From contig CANMRT010000002.1 of the NCBI GenBank assembly GCA_947500415.1, positions 620,001 through 684,000 of the forward strand: 64,000 nt of DNA, in the 5' to 3' direction. Under the pieces are notes generated by a model. It did not search any database. It was not told where the DNA came from and saw nothing but the letters and a program-made list of their open reading frames with translations. A program made the translations under genes and the position numbers. Below are positions 19,649 to 28,323 of the stretch, piece by piece (position 1 is the stretch's first letter; each line of letters begins with the position of its first letter). Source of the DNA: an uncultured Roseicyclus sp. (GTDB lineage: Bacteria > Pseudomonadota > Alphaproteobacteria > Rhodobacterales > Rhodobacteraceae).

Positions 19649-20656
19649 TTGGCGCTTTTCGCAGACCTGCAAATCGCCAAAGAGGTCCTGACCGCGGACG
19701 CCGACCTTAGCACCGCAGACGCCGAGGCCTTCCTTCGCCGCGCCCGTCCCGCGATCACTTTCATGCGCCACCTCACCGATGAAACGGCGGTACCCGTCGG
19801 CGCGTCCAAAATCGGTGGCCGTCCCGACATGGCCTCCGATATCCCCTGGCCAATCCGTGCGCCCTATGACGGCGTAAGCGAGGGCATCGACGCCTGGCCG
19901 CCCGTAATGCGCACCATCTACAGCGAAGGCTGGATCGAGGCCTATCGCAGTTACCTGACCCAACCCGCTCCTTTGGCGTTCATCGCGCAATTCGACCTTG
20001 AAGGGCTGTCCGAGCGCGCCGGTTTAGATCCCGCGCTCCCCCGCATCGGGCGCCTGCTACTCTTCACCGATCCCCGTAGCTATGATGGCGGCGCAACACC
20101 CCTGTCTGCACCGTGGCTGCAAGTCCTGCATGACACGACCCCACTCTCCGAGATCATCCGCCATCCCACGCCCCAAGCTCTGCAAGGCTTTTGGGAAAAC
20201 AGCCCGCTTCTGGACAAAAACGTCTACGGCGACAGCGAACCCTGGTCCGAAACCGCCCAATGCGAGCGCCTCAATCTAGTCGATGCGATCAGCCTGCCCC
20301 ACGACCGTGCGTGGCAAGCCTCCGACCAAACCAGACGCATCCTTCGCGCCCTGAACGACCGACATCTTGCAGGTCTGGAGGAAGCGACACGGTCAGACTA
20401 TGAGGCCGGCCTCGCCTACCACGGCGACCAATTGGGCGGCCATCCGATGCCAGTACAAGACAACATCGACGCCGATTTCGAACGCTCCACCGGCGAAACC
20501 GGGGCTTGGCGCCACCTCTTCACCGTGCAGGGCGAAACCTACCTGCCGCAACTGATGACCGATTGGCGCGACGGCGACCTCTACGTGATGGACCGCCCCT
20601 TGCCTGACCGCCCCGACTCCATCGGACCGGTCTGGGGCCTTAGCCAATCCACCTGA
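19649..20656 (+). CDS. DUF1963 (YwqG-like) protein
   Basis: 335 residues starting at a TTG at 19649, four bases after the DnaJ-domain gene; no ATG in frame lies near, and GGGG precedes it. The motif order (VGASKIGGRPDMASDIPWP, PLAFIAQFDLE, GRLLLFTDP, HQLGGHPMPVQD-like YHGDQLGGHPMPVQDNI, ...LPQLMTDWRDGDLYVM) is that of DUF1963. The molecular function is unknown. Probably co-transcribed with the upstream co-chaperone. Confidence 0.8.
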   Translation: MALFADLQIAKEVLTADADLSTADAEAFLRRARPAITFMRHLTDETAVPVGASKIGGRPDMASDIPWPIRAPYDGVSEGIDAWPPVMRTIYSEGWIEAYRSYLTQPAPLAFIAQFDLEGLSERAGLDPALPRIGRLLLFTDPRSYDGGATPLSAPWLQVLHDTTPLSEIIRHPTPQALQGFWENSPLLDKNVYGDSEPWSETAQCERLNLVDAISLPHDRAWQASDQTRRILRALNDRHLAGLEEATRSDYEAGLAYHGDQLGGHPMPVQDNIDADFERSTGETGAWRHLFTVQGETYLPQLMTDWRDGDLYVMDRPLPDRPDSIGPVWGLSQST

Positions 20657-20696
20657 CCCCTTGCCCGCCTCCGGCAATCCGCCTAGGCCCCAGACC

Positions 20697-21884
20697 ATGA
20701 GCAAATCGGTCAACACCCTGATCCTCGGCGCAGGCGCCGCTGGCCTGATGTGCGCAGCCCACGCAGGCCCCGACACGCTGGTCGTGGACCATGCCAAGGC
20801 ACCCGGTGAGAAAATCCGTATCTCCGGCGGCGGGCGGTGCAATTTCACCAACCTCTACGCAGGTCCTGAAAATTTCCTCAGCGAGAACAAGCATTTCGCC
20901 AAATCCGCGCTCAGCCGCTACACGCAATGGGATTTCATCGACCTCGTCGACCGCCACAAGATCGCCTGGAATGAAAAGACCCTCGGTCAACTCTTCTGCG
21001 ACAACTCTGCCAAGGACATCATCGCAATGCTCTTGGCCGAGATGCAGCCTGCCGAGCTGTGGCTCCAGACAGAGATCGGCGAGATTTCCCACGACGGCAG
21101 CCATTTTCGCGTCACCCTCACCCGTGAGGGCCGCACCACCCTGGCCACCGCCCGCAACCTCGTCGTCGCCACAGGCGGCAAATCCATCCCCAAGATGGGC
21201 GCGACTGGCCTCGCCTACCGCCTTGTCGCACAGTTCGGCCACCGCCTCACCGATACACGCCCGGCCCTTGTGCCGCTCACCTTCGATGGTGAGGCAAAGG
21301 CTCAATTCGCGGCCCTCTCCGGTACCTCCGTACCCGCGCGCGTGGCCTGCAACGGAACCAGCTTTGACGAAGGCATGCTCTTCACGCACCGCGGCCTGTC
21401 CGGCCCGTCGATCCTTCAAATCTCCTCCTATTGGCAGGCGGGCGACAGCCTATCGCTGCACCTCCGTCCAGACCTTGACCTCTACGACACCCTCCGCTCC
21501 CGCCGCAGCACCAGCGGCGCAAAAGCCCTCACAACGGTTCTCGCCGAACTTCTGCCCAAGGCGCTCGTCCAACACCTCGCCTTCGACACCGGTTTCACGG
21601 GCAACCTCGCCGACCAATCCGACACCGCCCTGCAGGCCCTCGCACAGCGCCTCACCGATTGGCGTGTCACGCCAACCTCATCCGAAGGCTACCGCACCGC
21701 CGAAGTCACCCTGGGCGGCATAGCCACCGATGGGCTCTCCTCCAAAAGCATGGAAAGCACCCACTTGCCGGGCCTTTACGCCATCGGCGAAGCGGTCGAC
21801 GTCACTGGCTGGCTCGGCGGCTACAACTTCCAATGGGCCTGGAGCTCTGCCGTCGCCGCAGGCCGCGCCATTGCCAGCGCGTAG
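20697..21884 (+). CDS. BaiN/HI0933-type NAD(P)/FAD-dependent oxidoreductase
   Basis: 395 residues from the ATG at 20697. It has an N-terminal Rossmann FAD site (LILGAGAAGLMCA), the family hallmark GEKIRISGGGRCNFTN, then VVATGGKSIPKMGATG, and near the end ETTLGGI-like EVTLGGIATDGLSSKSMES and LYAIGEAVDVTGWLGGYNFQWAWSSAVAAG. These match HI0933-like flavoproteins (TIGR03862 type). The substrate is not established. It follows the DUF1963 gene after 40 bases. Confidence 0.88.
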   Translation: MSKSVNTLILGAGAAGLMCAAHAGPDTLVVDHAKAPGEKIRISGGGRCNFTNLYAGPENFLSENKHFAKSALSRYTQWDFIDLVDRHKIAWNEKTLGQLFCDNSAKDIIAMLLAEMQPAELWLQTEIGEISHDGSHFRVTLTREGRTTLATARNLVVATGGKSIPKMGATGLAYRLVAQFGHRLTDTRPALVPLTFDGEAKAQFAALSGTSVPARVACNGTSFDEGMLFTHRGLSGPSILQISSYWQAGDSLSLHLRPDLDLYDTLRSRRSTSGAKALTTVLAELLPKALVQHLAFDTGFTGNLADQSDTALQALAQRLTDWRVTPTSSEGYRTAEVTLGGIATDGLSSKSMESTHLPGLYAIGEAVDVTGWLGGYNFQWAWSSAVAAGRAIASA

Positions 21885-21912
21885 GCGCATGCCCTCCGCT
21901 AAGTCAGATCTC

Positions 21913-23361
21913 TCACGCTCGCCAAAACGCCGTTGTGAACAGCACCATCACCGCCATCAACTCCAACCGCCCGATCAGCATCGCCGCTGACAGAATCCAC
22001 TTCGCCGTGTCGTTGATTGTCGCGTAATTGCCCGCAGGCCCGATCACATCGCCCAGACCCGGCCCGATATTCCCCAAGGCCGCCGCGGCCCCGGAAACGG
22101 AGGTGATCACATCCAAGCCCGTCAGCCCCAGCAACACAGCCGTCACCCCAAGGGTCACGAAGAACAACACGAAGAAGGCCATGACCGACGACAGGACTTC
22201 TTCCGCCACGGGCCGCCCCTCGTAGCGGGGCTCGAAAATGCCATGGGGCGCGTAAAGACGGCGCACCTGGGTGGCGACGGTGGCGAACAGCAACTGGTAG
22301 CGGAATACTTTGATTGAACACGATGTCGAGCCCGCGCAGCCCCCGATCAGCCCCATGAAGAAGAAGGCGGTCACCGCGACCGCTCCCCAGACCTGATAGT
22401 CCGTGCTGGCATAGCCCGTGCCCGACACGATGGAGACGACGTTGAACACGCCCTCCCGCAAGGCCACCTCCGCCCCCGTCCCGTTCGCTGCCACACGGTA
22501 AAGCGCCAACCCCAGAACGATCACCAATATCGTCGCAAAATAGGCCCGGATCTGACTGTCGCGAAAAATTGGCTGTGCGCTGCCTGCCACCAATTGGATG
22601 TAGCGCACGAATGGCAGGCTCGCGAGCAGCATGAACAAGGCGCCCGCATATTCCAGCGGGCCCTGAAACGCCCCGAAAGACGCGTTGTAGTTTGAAAAAC
22701 CGCCGGTCGAGATCGTCGTGAAGGAATGCATGATCGCATCAAAGGGGGTCATGCCCAAGGCCGCGTAGGTCAACGCGCACACCACAGTCAGTGCCACGTA
22801 GATGACCGAGATGCGGCTTGCGATCTCACCGGCGCGGGGCAGAATTTTCCCCATGGTGTCAAAACCTTCCGAGCGGAAGATCTGCATCCCCCCCACCCGC
22901 AACTCAGGCAGAAACACCATCGCCACAACGATGATCCCGATGCCGCCAAACCATTGCATCAACCCGCGCCAGAGGTTCAGGCCAACGGGCAGCGTATCCA
23001 GTTCGGTCAGGATTGTGGCCCCGGTCGTGGTCAGGCCTGACATCGCCTCAAACACGCCATCGACGAACCGCAACTCGCTTTCGCCCAGAATGAACGGCAA
23101 TGCTCCGAAAAGCGGCAGCACAAGCCACACGCCAGTCGTCAAAACAAACGTCTGCTGGATGGTCAGGCCTTTGCTGACACCGTTGGCGCAGGCCAGCGTC
23201 ACAAACAGCCCCGTCAGCACCGTTATGGCGCAGGCCTCGGCAAAGGCCCCCCAATGGCCGTTTCCAGCCAGGATATCGGCGACCAGCGGCACCAGCATCG
23301 TGACCCCAAGGGTCAGAACCAGAAGGCCCAGGACATAGCCCACAGGGCGGAGATCAAACAT
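21913..23361 (-). CDS. trkH: TrkH family potassium uptake protein
   Basis: 482 residues with the ten-or-so membrane segments of the SKT superfamily. The four pore-loop repeats are recognisable: SGLTTTGAT, TISTGGFS, SGTGYAST and the last near LGNIGPGLGDVIG. It imports K+ with regulation by TrkA, whose gene is not in the window. It overlaps nothing and is divergent from the TDxD small-gene cluster. Confidence 0.93.
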   Translation of the reverse strand: MFDLRPVGYVLGLLVLTLGVTMLVPLVADILAGNGHWGAFAEACAITVLTGLFVTLACANGVSKGLTIQQTFVLTTGVWLVLPLFGALPFILGESELRFVDGVFEAMSGLTTTGATILTELDTLPVGLNLWRGLMQWFGGIGIIVVAMVFLPELRVGGMQIFRSEGFDTMGKILPRAGEIASRISVIYVALTVVCALTYAALGMTPFDAIMHSFTTISTGGFSNYNASFGAFQGPLEYAGALFMLLASLPFVRYIQLVAGSAQPIFRDSQIRAYFATILVIVLGLALYRVAANGTGAEVALREGVFNVVSIVSGTGYASTDYQVWGAVAVTAFFFMGLIGGCAGSTSCSIKVFRYQLLFATVATQVRRLYAPHGIFEPRYEGRPVAEEVLSSVMAFFVLFFVTLGVTAVLLGLTGLDVITSVSGAAAALGNIGPGLGDVIGPAGNYATINDTAKWILSAAMLIGRLELMAVMVLFTTAFWRA

Positions 23362-23440
23362 GGGGCGGAGCGTTGGCCCGCCATCCCCGCGCTGTCAAGA
23401 ACGCGGGCGCGCTGGCATGGCCCCACAGACCACTAAATTA

Positions 23441-23469
23441 TTGATTTGGGACATCTTCGTGGCTACGCT
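23441..23469 (+). promoter_or_regulatory. Candidate sigma-70 promoter for the TDxD cluster
   Basis: TTGATT at 23441-23446 and TACGCT at 23464-23469 are separated by 17 bases and lie 70-100 bases upstream of the first small gene, within the 176-base divergent gap to trkH. The match is by eye only. Confidence 0.35.
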
Positions 23470-23537
23470 ATCGTCAACGACGACACCCGGTTCCGCGCTG
23501 CCAATCGCGACTTCCAACCGAAAACCGGGGTGAGGGG

Positions 23538-23756
23538 ATGGATGATATGGCCAGTGATGCCACGAAAAGCAAAGCGTCCAAGACGCTGAACGACGCCGAT
23601 ATTGCCACCTACGCCCGCCGTGGTGGCCCGGGCGGCGGTCACGCCGGTACGGACGCTGATTCTCATACCGATGCCGATCAGGTTGCCACCGACCATGACG
23701 CGCCTGTCGCCGCCGCCACGGACGCCGATACGCCGGTTCATACTGACAAGGACTAG
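23538..23756 (+). CDS. Small TDxD-rich protein A
   Basis: Up to 72 residues from the ATG at 23538; the Met at 23547 is better spaced from the GAGGGG at 23532-23537 and would give 69. No signal peptide. After a basic, Ala/Lys-rich start and an ARRGGPGGGHAG stretch, the second half is an Asp/Thr/His-rich array (GTDADSHTDADQ, ATDHDAP, ATDADTP, HTDKD). I do not recognise it. It shares the TDAD motif with the two lipoprotein-like genes that follow and reads in the same direction, so the three probably belong together. Confidence 0.55.
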   Translation: MDDMASDATKSKASKTLNDADIATYARRGGPGGGHAGTDADSHTDADQVATDHDAPVAAATDADTPVHTDKD

Positions 23757-23763
23757 ACCAGTG

Positions 23764-23778
23764 CCGCCGTTTGGGCGG
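23764..23778 (+). other. Short hairpin between small genes A and B
   Basis: CCGCC (23764-23768) and GGCGG (23774-23778) enclose a GTTTG loop, 45 bases upstream of gene B. A hairpin with a similar CGTTTGGG core precedes gene C. It may tune read-through or mRNA stability. Confidence 0.4.
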
Positions 23779-23822
23779 AAAAGACATTTAACCCAGCCAG
23801 AATTAGCAAGGGAGCCCATCAC

Positions 23823-24143
23823 ATGACCGACACCCCAGGTGACAAGAAGAAAAAGAACCCCTCAGCCGGGAAACCGCTGACTGAGGATCAGATCAAATCC
23901 AAGCGCGTCGGCCGCCGGACCGTTCTGCGCTCGGTAGGTCTTGCGGGCTTTGGGGCCGGTGCCATGGGTGTATCGGGCTGCGTCGCTTACGGCGTGACCG
24001 ACGTGGACAATGGCAACATCACCGATCCAATCGGTGCTGGTCGTGGCTCCCCAATCGGCTACCGCTCGGGCATCACCGATGCGGACTTTGGCGGTAACAT
24101 CACCGACCCGATCGGTCGTGGCCGCGGTCGCCCCTACTACTAA
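23823..24143 (+). CDS. Tat-type lipoprotein with two TDxDxG...DPxGxGRG repeats (B)
   Basis: 106 residues. A charged N-region of about 35 residues carries a twin-arginine motif (GRRTVLR) before the hydrophobic core VGLAGFGAGAMGVSGC, whose end fits a lipobox (VSGC). The mature part is only about 50 residues and consists of two copies of an 18-19 residue repeat: VTDVDNGNITDPIGAGRG and ITDADFGGNITDPIGRGRG. DxDxG followed by a further Asp recalls calcium-binding loops, but the spacing is not a standard EF-hand. Paralogous to the next gene. Function unknown; export as a folded lipoprotein is inferred from the signal. Confidence 0.75.
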   Translation: MTDTPGDKKKKNPSAGKPLTEDQIKSKRVGRRTVLRSVGLAGFGAGAMGVSGCVAYGVTDVDNGNITDPIGAGRGSPIGYRSGITDADFGGNITDPIGRGRGRPYY

Positions 24144-24164
24144 TTCTCGCGAGAGACACCACCT

Positions 24165-24185
24165 ACCGGCCCCGTTTGGGCCGGT
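24165..24185 (+). other. Hairpin between small genes B and C
   Basis: ACCGGCCC (24165-24172) pairs perfectly with GGGCCGGT (24178-24185) around CGTTT. Only CCCTTCT follows, not a T-run, so partial termination or transcript processing between B and C is possible. Confidence 0.5.
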
Positions 24186-24209
24186 CCCTTCTGGAAGGTT
24201 GACGCTCTG

Positions 24210-24518
24210 ATGACTGACAAGAAAACCAAAACACTTGGTGCCGATGATATCAAATGCACCCGGATGAACCGCCGGGCTATGCTGCGCACGGCTGGCATTG
24301 CTGGTCTTGCAGCTGGCGCTGCCGGTGTCTCGGGTTGCGTGGTTGTGCCAGCGGGCCCTGGCTATGGAACCGGGATCACGGACGCCGACAATGGGCCAAT
24401 CATTGATCCAGGCGGCTTTGGTCGTGGTGGCCGGACATTCTCGTTCACGGGTTTCACCGACGCCGACAACGGTCCCATCCTCGATCCAGGCGGACAGGGC
24501 CGCGGCCCCGGCTACTAA
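24210..24518 (+). CDS. Tat-type lipoprotein with two TDADNGP...DPGGxGRG repeats (C)
   Basis: 102 residues, paralogous to the preceding gene. Twin-arginine motif NRRAMLR, hydrophobic core TAGIAGLAAGAAG and lipobox VSGC. The mature 60 residues contain ITDADNGPIIDPGGFGRG and FTDADNGPILDPGGQGRG separated by a short Phe/Gly-rich spacer. Across the two genes the unit is (V/I/F)TDxDxGxI(T/I/L)DPxGxGRG, four copies in all. It ends 16 bases before a strong terminator. I know of no characterised role; metal binding or cell-surface scaffolding are guesses. Confidence 0.75.
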   Translation: MTDKKTKTLGADDIKCTRMNRRAMLRTAGIAGLAAGAAGVSGCVVVPAGPGYGTGITDADNGPIIDPGGFGRGGRTFSFTGFTDADNGPILDPGGQGRGPGY

Positions 24519-24534
24519 GGCCAATCCGGAACGC

Positions 24535-24562
24535 AAAAACCCCCGCAGAAGCGGGGGTTTTT
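24535..24562. terminator. Strong intrinsic terminator after the TDxD cluster
   Basis: AAAAACCCCCGC (24535-24546), loop AGAA, GCGGGGGTTTTT (24551-24562): a 12-bp perfect stem with an A-run on one side and a T-run on the other. It can work in both directions, closing gene C and the convergent folE2. Confidence 0.93.
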
Positions 24563-24592
24563 CTTTAGGGGCAATGCCTTACGCAGCGATGC

Positions 24593-25681
24593 TCATCCAA
24601 CGTGAATCAGCGACGGGAACAGTTTCGGGTCAAGGCTGACCTCTGCGAAGGTTTCACCCTCGGTCAGAAGGCTCACCGCATCGTGGCTGTGCAGGCTTTC
24701 CTGATGGCTCGCCATCACACGGAAGTCGCCCACACCTTCGTTGGCTTGCAGCTGTTCCGCAAAGAGCCGCGCGGCATCTTCCACGAAGATCGGATTGGCT
24801 GCGTTCAACTCAGCAAACGCTTGTTCATCCTCTCGCTTCACCATCACCTGCGTTTCAGTCGGTACTCCTGTGCGGGCCATCTCGATCAGATCCTCGAACC
24901 AGACGCCCTCGCCTTTCAATTCCACCGAAAGCCGTGCAACCGAGCGCTGCGAATGCGGCGTCGCCAGTTGGCCCCGCGTGGCGCGCGCGTGTTCGGACAG
25001 CTCCAATGAGCACGGGCAAGTCGACGAATAGACGTAGTCCAGATGCACGATCCGCTGCCGCACACCATTGGTTTCCACCAACTCCAGCGCAATATCGTAG
25101 TACTGCCAGCCCGACAGGCCGGAGCGCAGGCTATCGACCTTCATCGGATAGCTCAGGCGCATTTGAATGCGCGCATCGAAGCTTTCCAGGTCGGCCTTGT
25201 AGTCATCCAAAGCCGCCTCGATCACATCGAAGCCGAATTTCTCGTCCGCGTGCTTGTAGAAAGACCGCATGATGCGGCTCATGTTGATGCCCTTCTTGTC
25301 GGCCTCAAGGCTGACAGTCCCGGTCACGGAGGTCTCTAGCAGCGTCTCGCCACCGCCCTGCACCGAATACCGGATCGGCAGTCGGAAATTCGAGATACCC
25401 ACATGCTGAATGCGCCGGTTCTCGCCCTTGATTAGGCTAGCCGGTCCGTTCTGAAGATCTGGAAGAGAGGCCTTATACGCCTCATCCACCTTGAACTCCG
25501 CCGGATACTCCCGCGCGAATTCCGGATAGTTGCGGGCCCGCAAAAGCCGCGCGACCTCAGGGTCCAGCGCGTCCATCCGGTCGCGTCCAGCGGCCTCGGC
25601 CCATTGTGCCAACAGTGCCAGTGCCGCTTGCGCGTCTGAATCTGATGGCTGTCTCTCGGCGGTCTTAACATGCACATTCAT
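24593..25681 (-). CDS. folE2: GTP cyclohydrolase FolE2
   Basis: 362 residues from the ATG at 25681. A type IB cyclohydrolase that opens GTP to dihydroneopterin triphosphate for folate (and queuosine-type) synthesis. The core GISNFRLPIRYSV, INMSRIMRSFY and the active-site YSSTCPCSLELSEHARA (Cys222, Cys224) are clear, as is the closing ...SHQESLHSHDAVSL segment. FolE2 in some bacteria is induced when zinc is short; I see no convincing Zur site here. The frame is open upstream to 25723, but the shorter start is typical. Confidence 0.94.
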   Translation of the reverse strand: MNVHVKTAERQPSDSDAQAALALLAQWAEAAGRDRMDALDPEVARLLRARNYPEFAREYPAEFKVDEAYKASLPDLQNGPASLIKGENRRIQHVGISNFRLPIRYSVQGGGETLLETSVTGTVSLEADKKGINMSRIMRSFYKHADEKFGFDVIEAALDDYKADLESFDARIQMRLSYPMKVDSLRSGLSGWQYYDIALELVETNGVRQRIVHLDYVYSSTCPCSLELSEHARATRGQLATPHSQRSVARLSVELKGEGVWFEDLIEMARTGVPTETQVMVKREDEQAFAELNAANPIFVEDAARLFAEQLQANEGVGDFRVMASHQESLHSHDAVSLLTEGETFAEVSLDPKLFPSLIHVG

Positions 25682-25844
25682 GTGCCACCCCTTCCCTTGG
25701 TTTCCGGGCCCTAGCTGGTCCACTCCCCAATATGGGGCATCCAGCAGATATCTAAAGCCTTGTTTTCAGAATGTTCTACGCTATCGCCGGACCCTTGGAT
25801 CAGTTTTTGTCCAAGTTTCAGGTGGTTAGGTCGGAACGGCGCGT

Positions 25845-26579
25845 TTATGCGCTGAATCTGTTCACGAATGTTTGCAGGATGCGTTCCGGCATCGTGATCT
25901 CTTCTGCCATCACAGCCTCGGTTAGGGCCGCTGCATCTTCGGGCGCGAAGTAGCCGCGATGCTTGTAGATTTCGATGCGTTGGGCAAAATTTTCGCCCCG
26001 CGCTTCAGGGTGAAATTGCGTAGCATAGACGTTTTTACCGGCCCGGATCATCTGAAACGGACAGGGCGCGGAGGCCACCAGATGCATCGCCCCCTCGGGC
26101 AGTTCTTCCACCGCCTCCTTGTGGCCCACCAGCGCCCGAAAGCGTCTCGGAAGACCATTCAGCAGCGGATCACGTGCGCCCTCGTCGGTTACCGAGCATT
26201 CGACGCCGCCAATTGCCTCGCCATAGCGCCCCTTGCCCACGGGCGCAGCAAGCGCCGCGCCAAGGATGCCCATCCCGTAGCAGCACCCAAGGAACGGCAT
26301 ATCGCGCGCCAGCACCTCGGGCATCAGCCCCATGATGTCCGCCTCGATCCGCGCCTCCAACGGGTCCTTGCCCGCCGGGTCATCCGACACGCAGCCCGGA
26401 CCGCCGCCGACAATCACACCCACATAGTCATCCAATGAAACCGCCTGCAAAGGCGCCTGATCCAACCTGATCCGCTCCACCTGATCCGCAGCCAACCCGC
26501 CACGCTCCAGAAACGCGCCGAATTCTTCGTCCGCGGCCTCATCCTCGGGCCGCAATTGCAGGATCAGGAACGGCTTCAT
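25845..26579 (-). CDS. Class I glutamine amidotransferase-like protein
   Basis: 244 residues with the GATase triad: Cys in PFLGCCYGMGILG, and a C-terminal TQFHPEA giving His and Glu. The oxyanion-strand region GVIVGGGPG is typical. This stand-alone type resembles GMP-synthase-like amidotransferases or gamma-glutamyl hydrolases, with no synthetase partner adjacent; the substrate is unknown. Its ATG overlaps the stop of the GNAT gene by four bases, so it is the last gene of the metZ operon. Confidence 0.85.
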   Translation of the reverse strand: MKPFLILQLRPEDEAADEEFGAFLERGGLAADQVERIRLDQAPLQAVSLDDYVGVIVGGGPGCVSDDPAGKDPLEARIEADIMGLMPEVLARDMPFLGCCYGMGILGAALAAPVGKGRYGEAIGGVECSVTDEGARDPLLNGLPRRFRALVGHKEAVEELPEGAMHLVASAPCPFQMIRAGKNVYATQFHPEARGENFAQRIEIYKHRGYFAPEDAAALTEAVMAEEITMPERILQTFVNRFSA

Positions 26580-27070
26580 GCGGCGGCGAACCGGCGCACG
26601 AGGCGCTTTTCCATAACCGCATTGGGGATTTTCACGCCCGCGCGCTCAACCTCCTGCGGTTTCACAAGCCGCCACCCCTGCCGCTTGAAGAACGGCTGCG
26701 CCAAAAGGCTCGCCTCCGTCTCCAACCGCAAAAGGCCCTGCACCCGGGCGCGCCCTTCGATCACCGCATAAAGCGCGTCGGCCACGCCTTTGCCCATCGC
26801 CTCGGGTGCCACATAGGCGAAATCCAAATATCCGCTGTCCATGTCCAACGTCATGAAGCCAAGATGCGCGCCATCGCGTTCGGCCACAATGGTCTCTGCC
26901 TCCTCGACGCGCGCACGCCATCCGGCAGAGGTAGGCGGGCGATCACACCACGCCTCACGCTGCTCGGGCGAGTAGTGCTTCGCCGCCCCCTCCTGCACTG
27001 CACGGTGGAACAGCGTTGCAAGGCCGATCGCGTCGGAGGGCCGATAGGGTCTGATGATCAAACCATTCAT
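26576..27070 (-). CDS. GNAT family N-acetyltransferase
   Basis: 164 residues. The acetyl-CoA fold shows as IIRPYRPSDAIGLATLFHRAV at the N-terminus and DFAYVAPEAMGKGVADALYAVIEGRAR, where the motif-A loop reads EAMGKGVA in place of the usual Q/RxxGxG/A. The ending FFKRQGWRLVKPQEVERAGVKIPNAVMEKRL is common to a YafP-like subgroup. The acceptor is unknown. Four-base overlaps with metZ (ATGA at 27067-27070) and with the following amidotransferase gene tie it into one operon. Confidence 0.88.
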   Translation of the reverse strand: MNGLIIRPYRPSDAIGLATLFHRAVQEGAAKHYSPEQREAWCDRPPTSAGWRARVEEAETIVAERDGAHLGFMTLDMDSGYLDFAYVAPEAMGKGVADALYAVIEGRARVQGLLRLETEASLLAQPFFKRQGWRLVKPQEVERAGVKIPNAVMEKRLVRRFAAA

Positions 27071-28263
27071 ACCTGCGCCAATGCCCCTTTGAGGTCCGCG
27101 ATCAGATCAGCCGGGTCTTCCAGCCCAACCGACAGCCGGACCAAACCGCTCGAAATTCCCGCCTCAGCGCGCTGTTCATCACTCAAGCGCTGGTGCGTGG
27201 TGGTCGCCGGATGAGTGGCGATGGATTTCGCGTCGCCCAGATTGTTCGAGATTTTCACAATCTCCAACGCATTCAAAAACCGAAACGCCCCCGCCTGCCC
27301 GCCTTTGACTTCAAACGCGATCATGGTGCCGGGTTTTTCCATCAACTGCGCCGCCAGCCCCCGTTGCGGATGCGAGGCCAAGCCGGGAAAGATCACCTTC
27401 TCAAGCCCTGCCTGACCTTCCAACGCCTCCGCCACAGCCACCGCCGACGCCGCCTGCGCGCGGACCCGCAAATCCATCGTTTCCAGCGATTTCAACATCA
27501 CCCAGGCGTTGAATGGGCTCATCGCGCCGCCGGTGTGTTTCAAGTAGGGCTCAACCGTCTTGCGGATGAATTGCTCAGTCCCAAGGATTACACCGCCCAG
27601 ACAGCGCCCCTGCCCGTCAATGTGCTTGGTCGCAGAATACACAACCACATCAACACCTTGTGCGATGGCTTCCGAGAAGACCGGCGTGGCAAACACGTTG
27701 TCACAGATCACGGTCGCACCGACCGCATGGGCAATCTCGGACACGGCGGGGATGTCGATCAATTCAAGCGTCGGGTTCGACAGGCTCTCGAAGAACACCG
27801 CCTTGGTGTCCGCCCGCACCGCTGCGCGCCATTCCTCAAGGTTGGTGCCATCGACAAAGGTCACCTCCACGCCGTAGCGCGTCAGCACCTCATCCAGAAT
27901 GTAGTGGCACGAGCCAAAGAGCGCCCTTGAGGACACCACATGATCCCCGGCCTTCAACATCGACACCAACGCGCCGTTTACCGCCGCCATGCCTGATGCC
28001 GTTGCAAAGGCCGCCTCCGCCCCTTCCAGCGCCGCGATCCGGTCCTCGAACATCGCAACAGTCGGGTTACCATAGCGGGCGTAGATGAACTCATCATCAC
28101 CCGCCTTGATGAACCTCGCCTCCGCATCTTCGGCCGTGTCGTAGACAAAGCCCTGGGTCAGGAACATCGCCTCCGACAGCTCACCATATTGGCTGCGGCG
28201 GGTGCCGGAATGCACCGCGAGGGTGCGTTTGGACCATTGTTTCTTCTGGGCGGTATCTTTCAT
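27067..28263 (-). CDS. metZ: O-succinylhomoserine sulfhydrylase
   Basis: 398 residues from the ATG at 28263. A PLP enzyme of the Cys/Met metabolism family that makes homocysteine directly from an activated homoserine and sulfide. The PLP lysine is in SATKHIDGQGRCLGG; other landmarks are RYGNPTVAMFEDRIAALEGAEAAFATASGMAA and ...NLGDAKSIATHPATTTHQRLSDEQRAEAGIS. The GQGR after the lysine favours MetZ over MetY or MetC. The frame is open far upstream, into a SAM-II riboswitch, so the coding start is fixed by the GAGTGAGGGGC ribosome site before 28263. First gene of a three-gene operon. Confidence 0.95.
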   Translation of the reverse strand: MKDTAQKKQWSKRTLAVHSGTRRSQYGELSEAMFLTQGFVYDTAEDAEARFIKAGDDEFIYARYGNPTVAMFEDRIAALEGAEAAFATASGMAAVNGALVSMLKAGDHVVSSRALFGSCHYILDEVLTRYGVEVTFVDGTNLEEWRAAVRADTKAVFFESLSNPTLELIDIPAVSEIAHAVGATVICDNVFATPVFSEAIAQGVDVVVYSATKHIDGQGRCLGGVILGTEQFIRKTVEPYLKHTGGAMSPFNAWVMLKSLETMDLRVRAQAASAVAVAEALEGQAGLEKVIFPGLASHPQRGLAAQLMEKPGTMIAFEVKGGQAGAFRFLNALEIVKISNNLGDAKSIATHPATTTHQRLSDEQRAEAGISSGLVRLSVGLEDPADLIADLKGALAQV

Positions 28264-28323
28264 GCCCCTCACTCCAAATCTGCGGGCCACGCAATCTAAC
28301 GGATCGCGGGCAGACAATATGAT

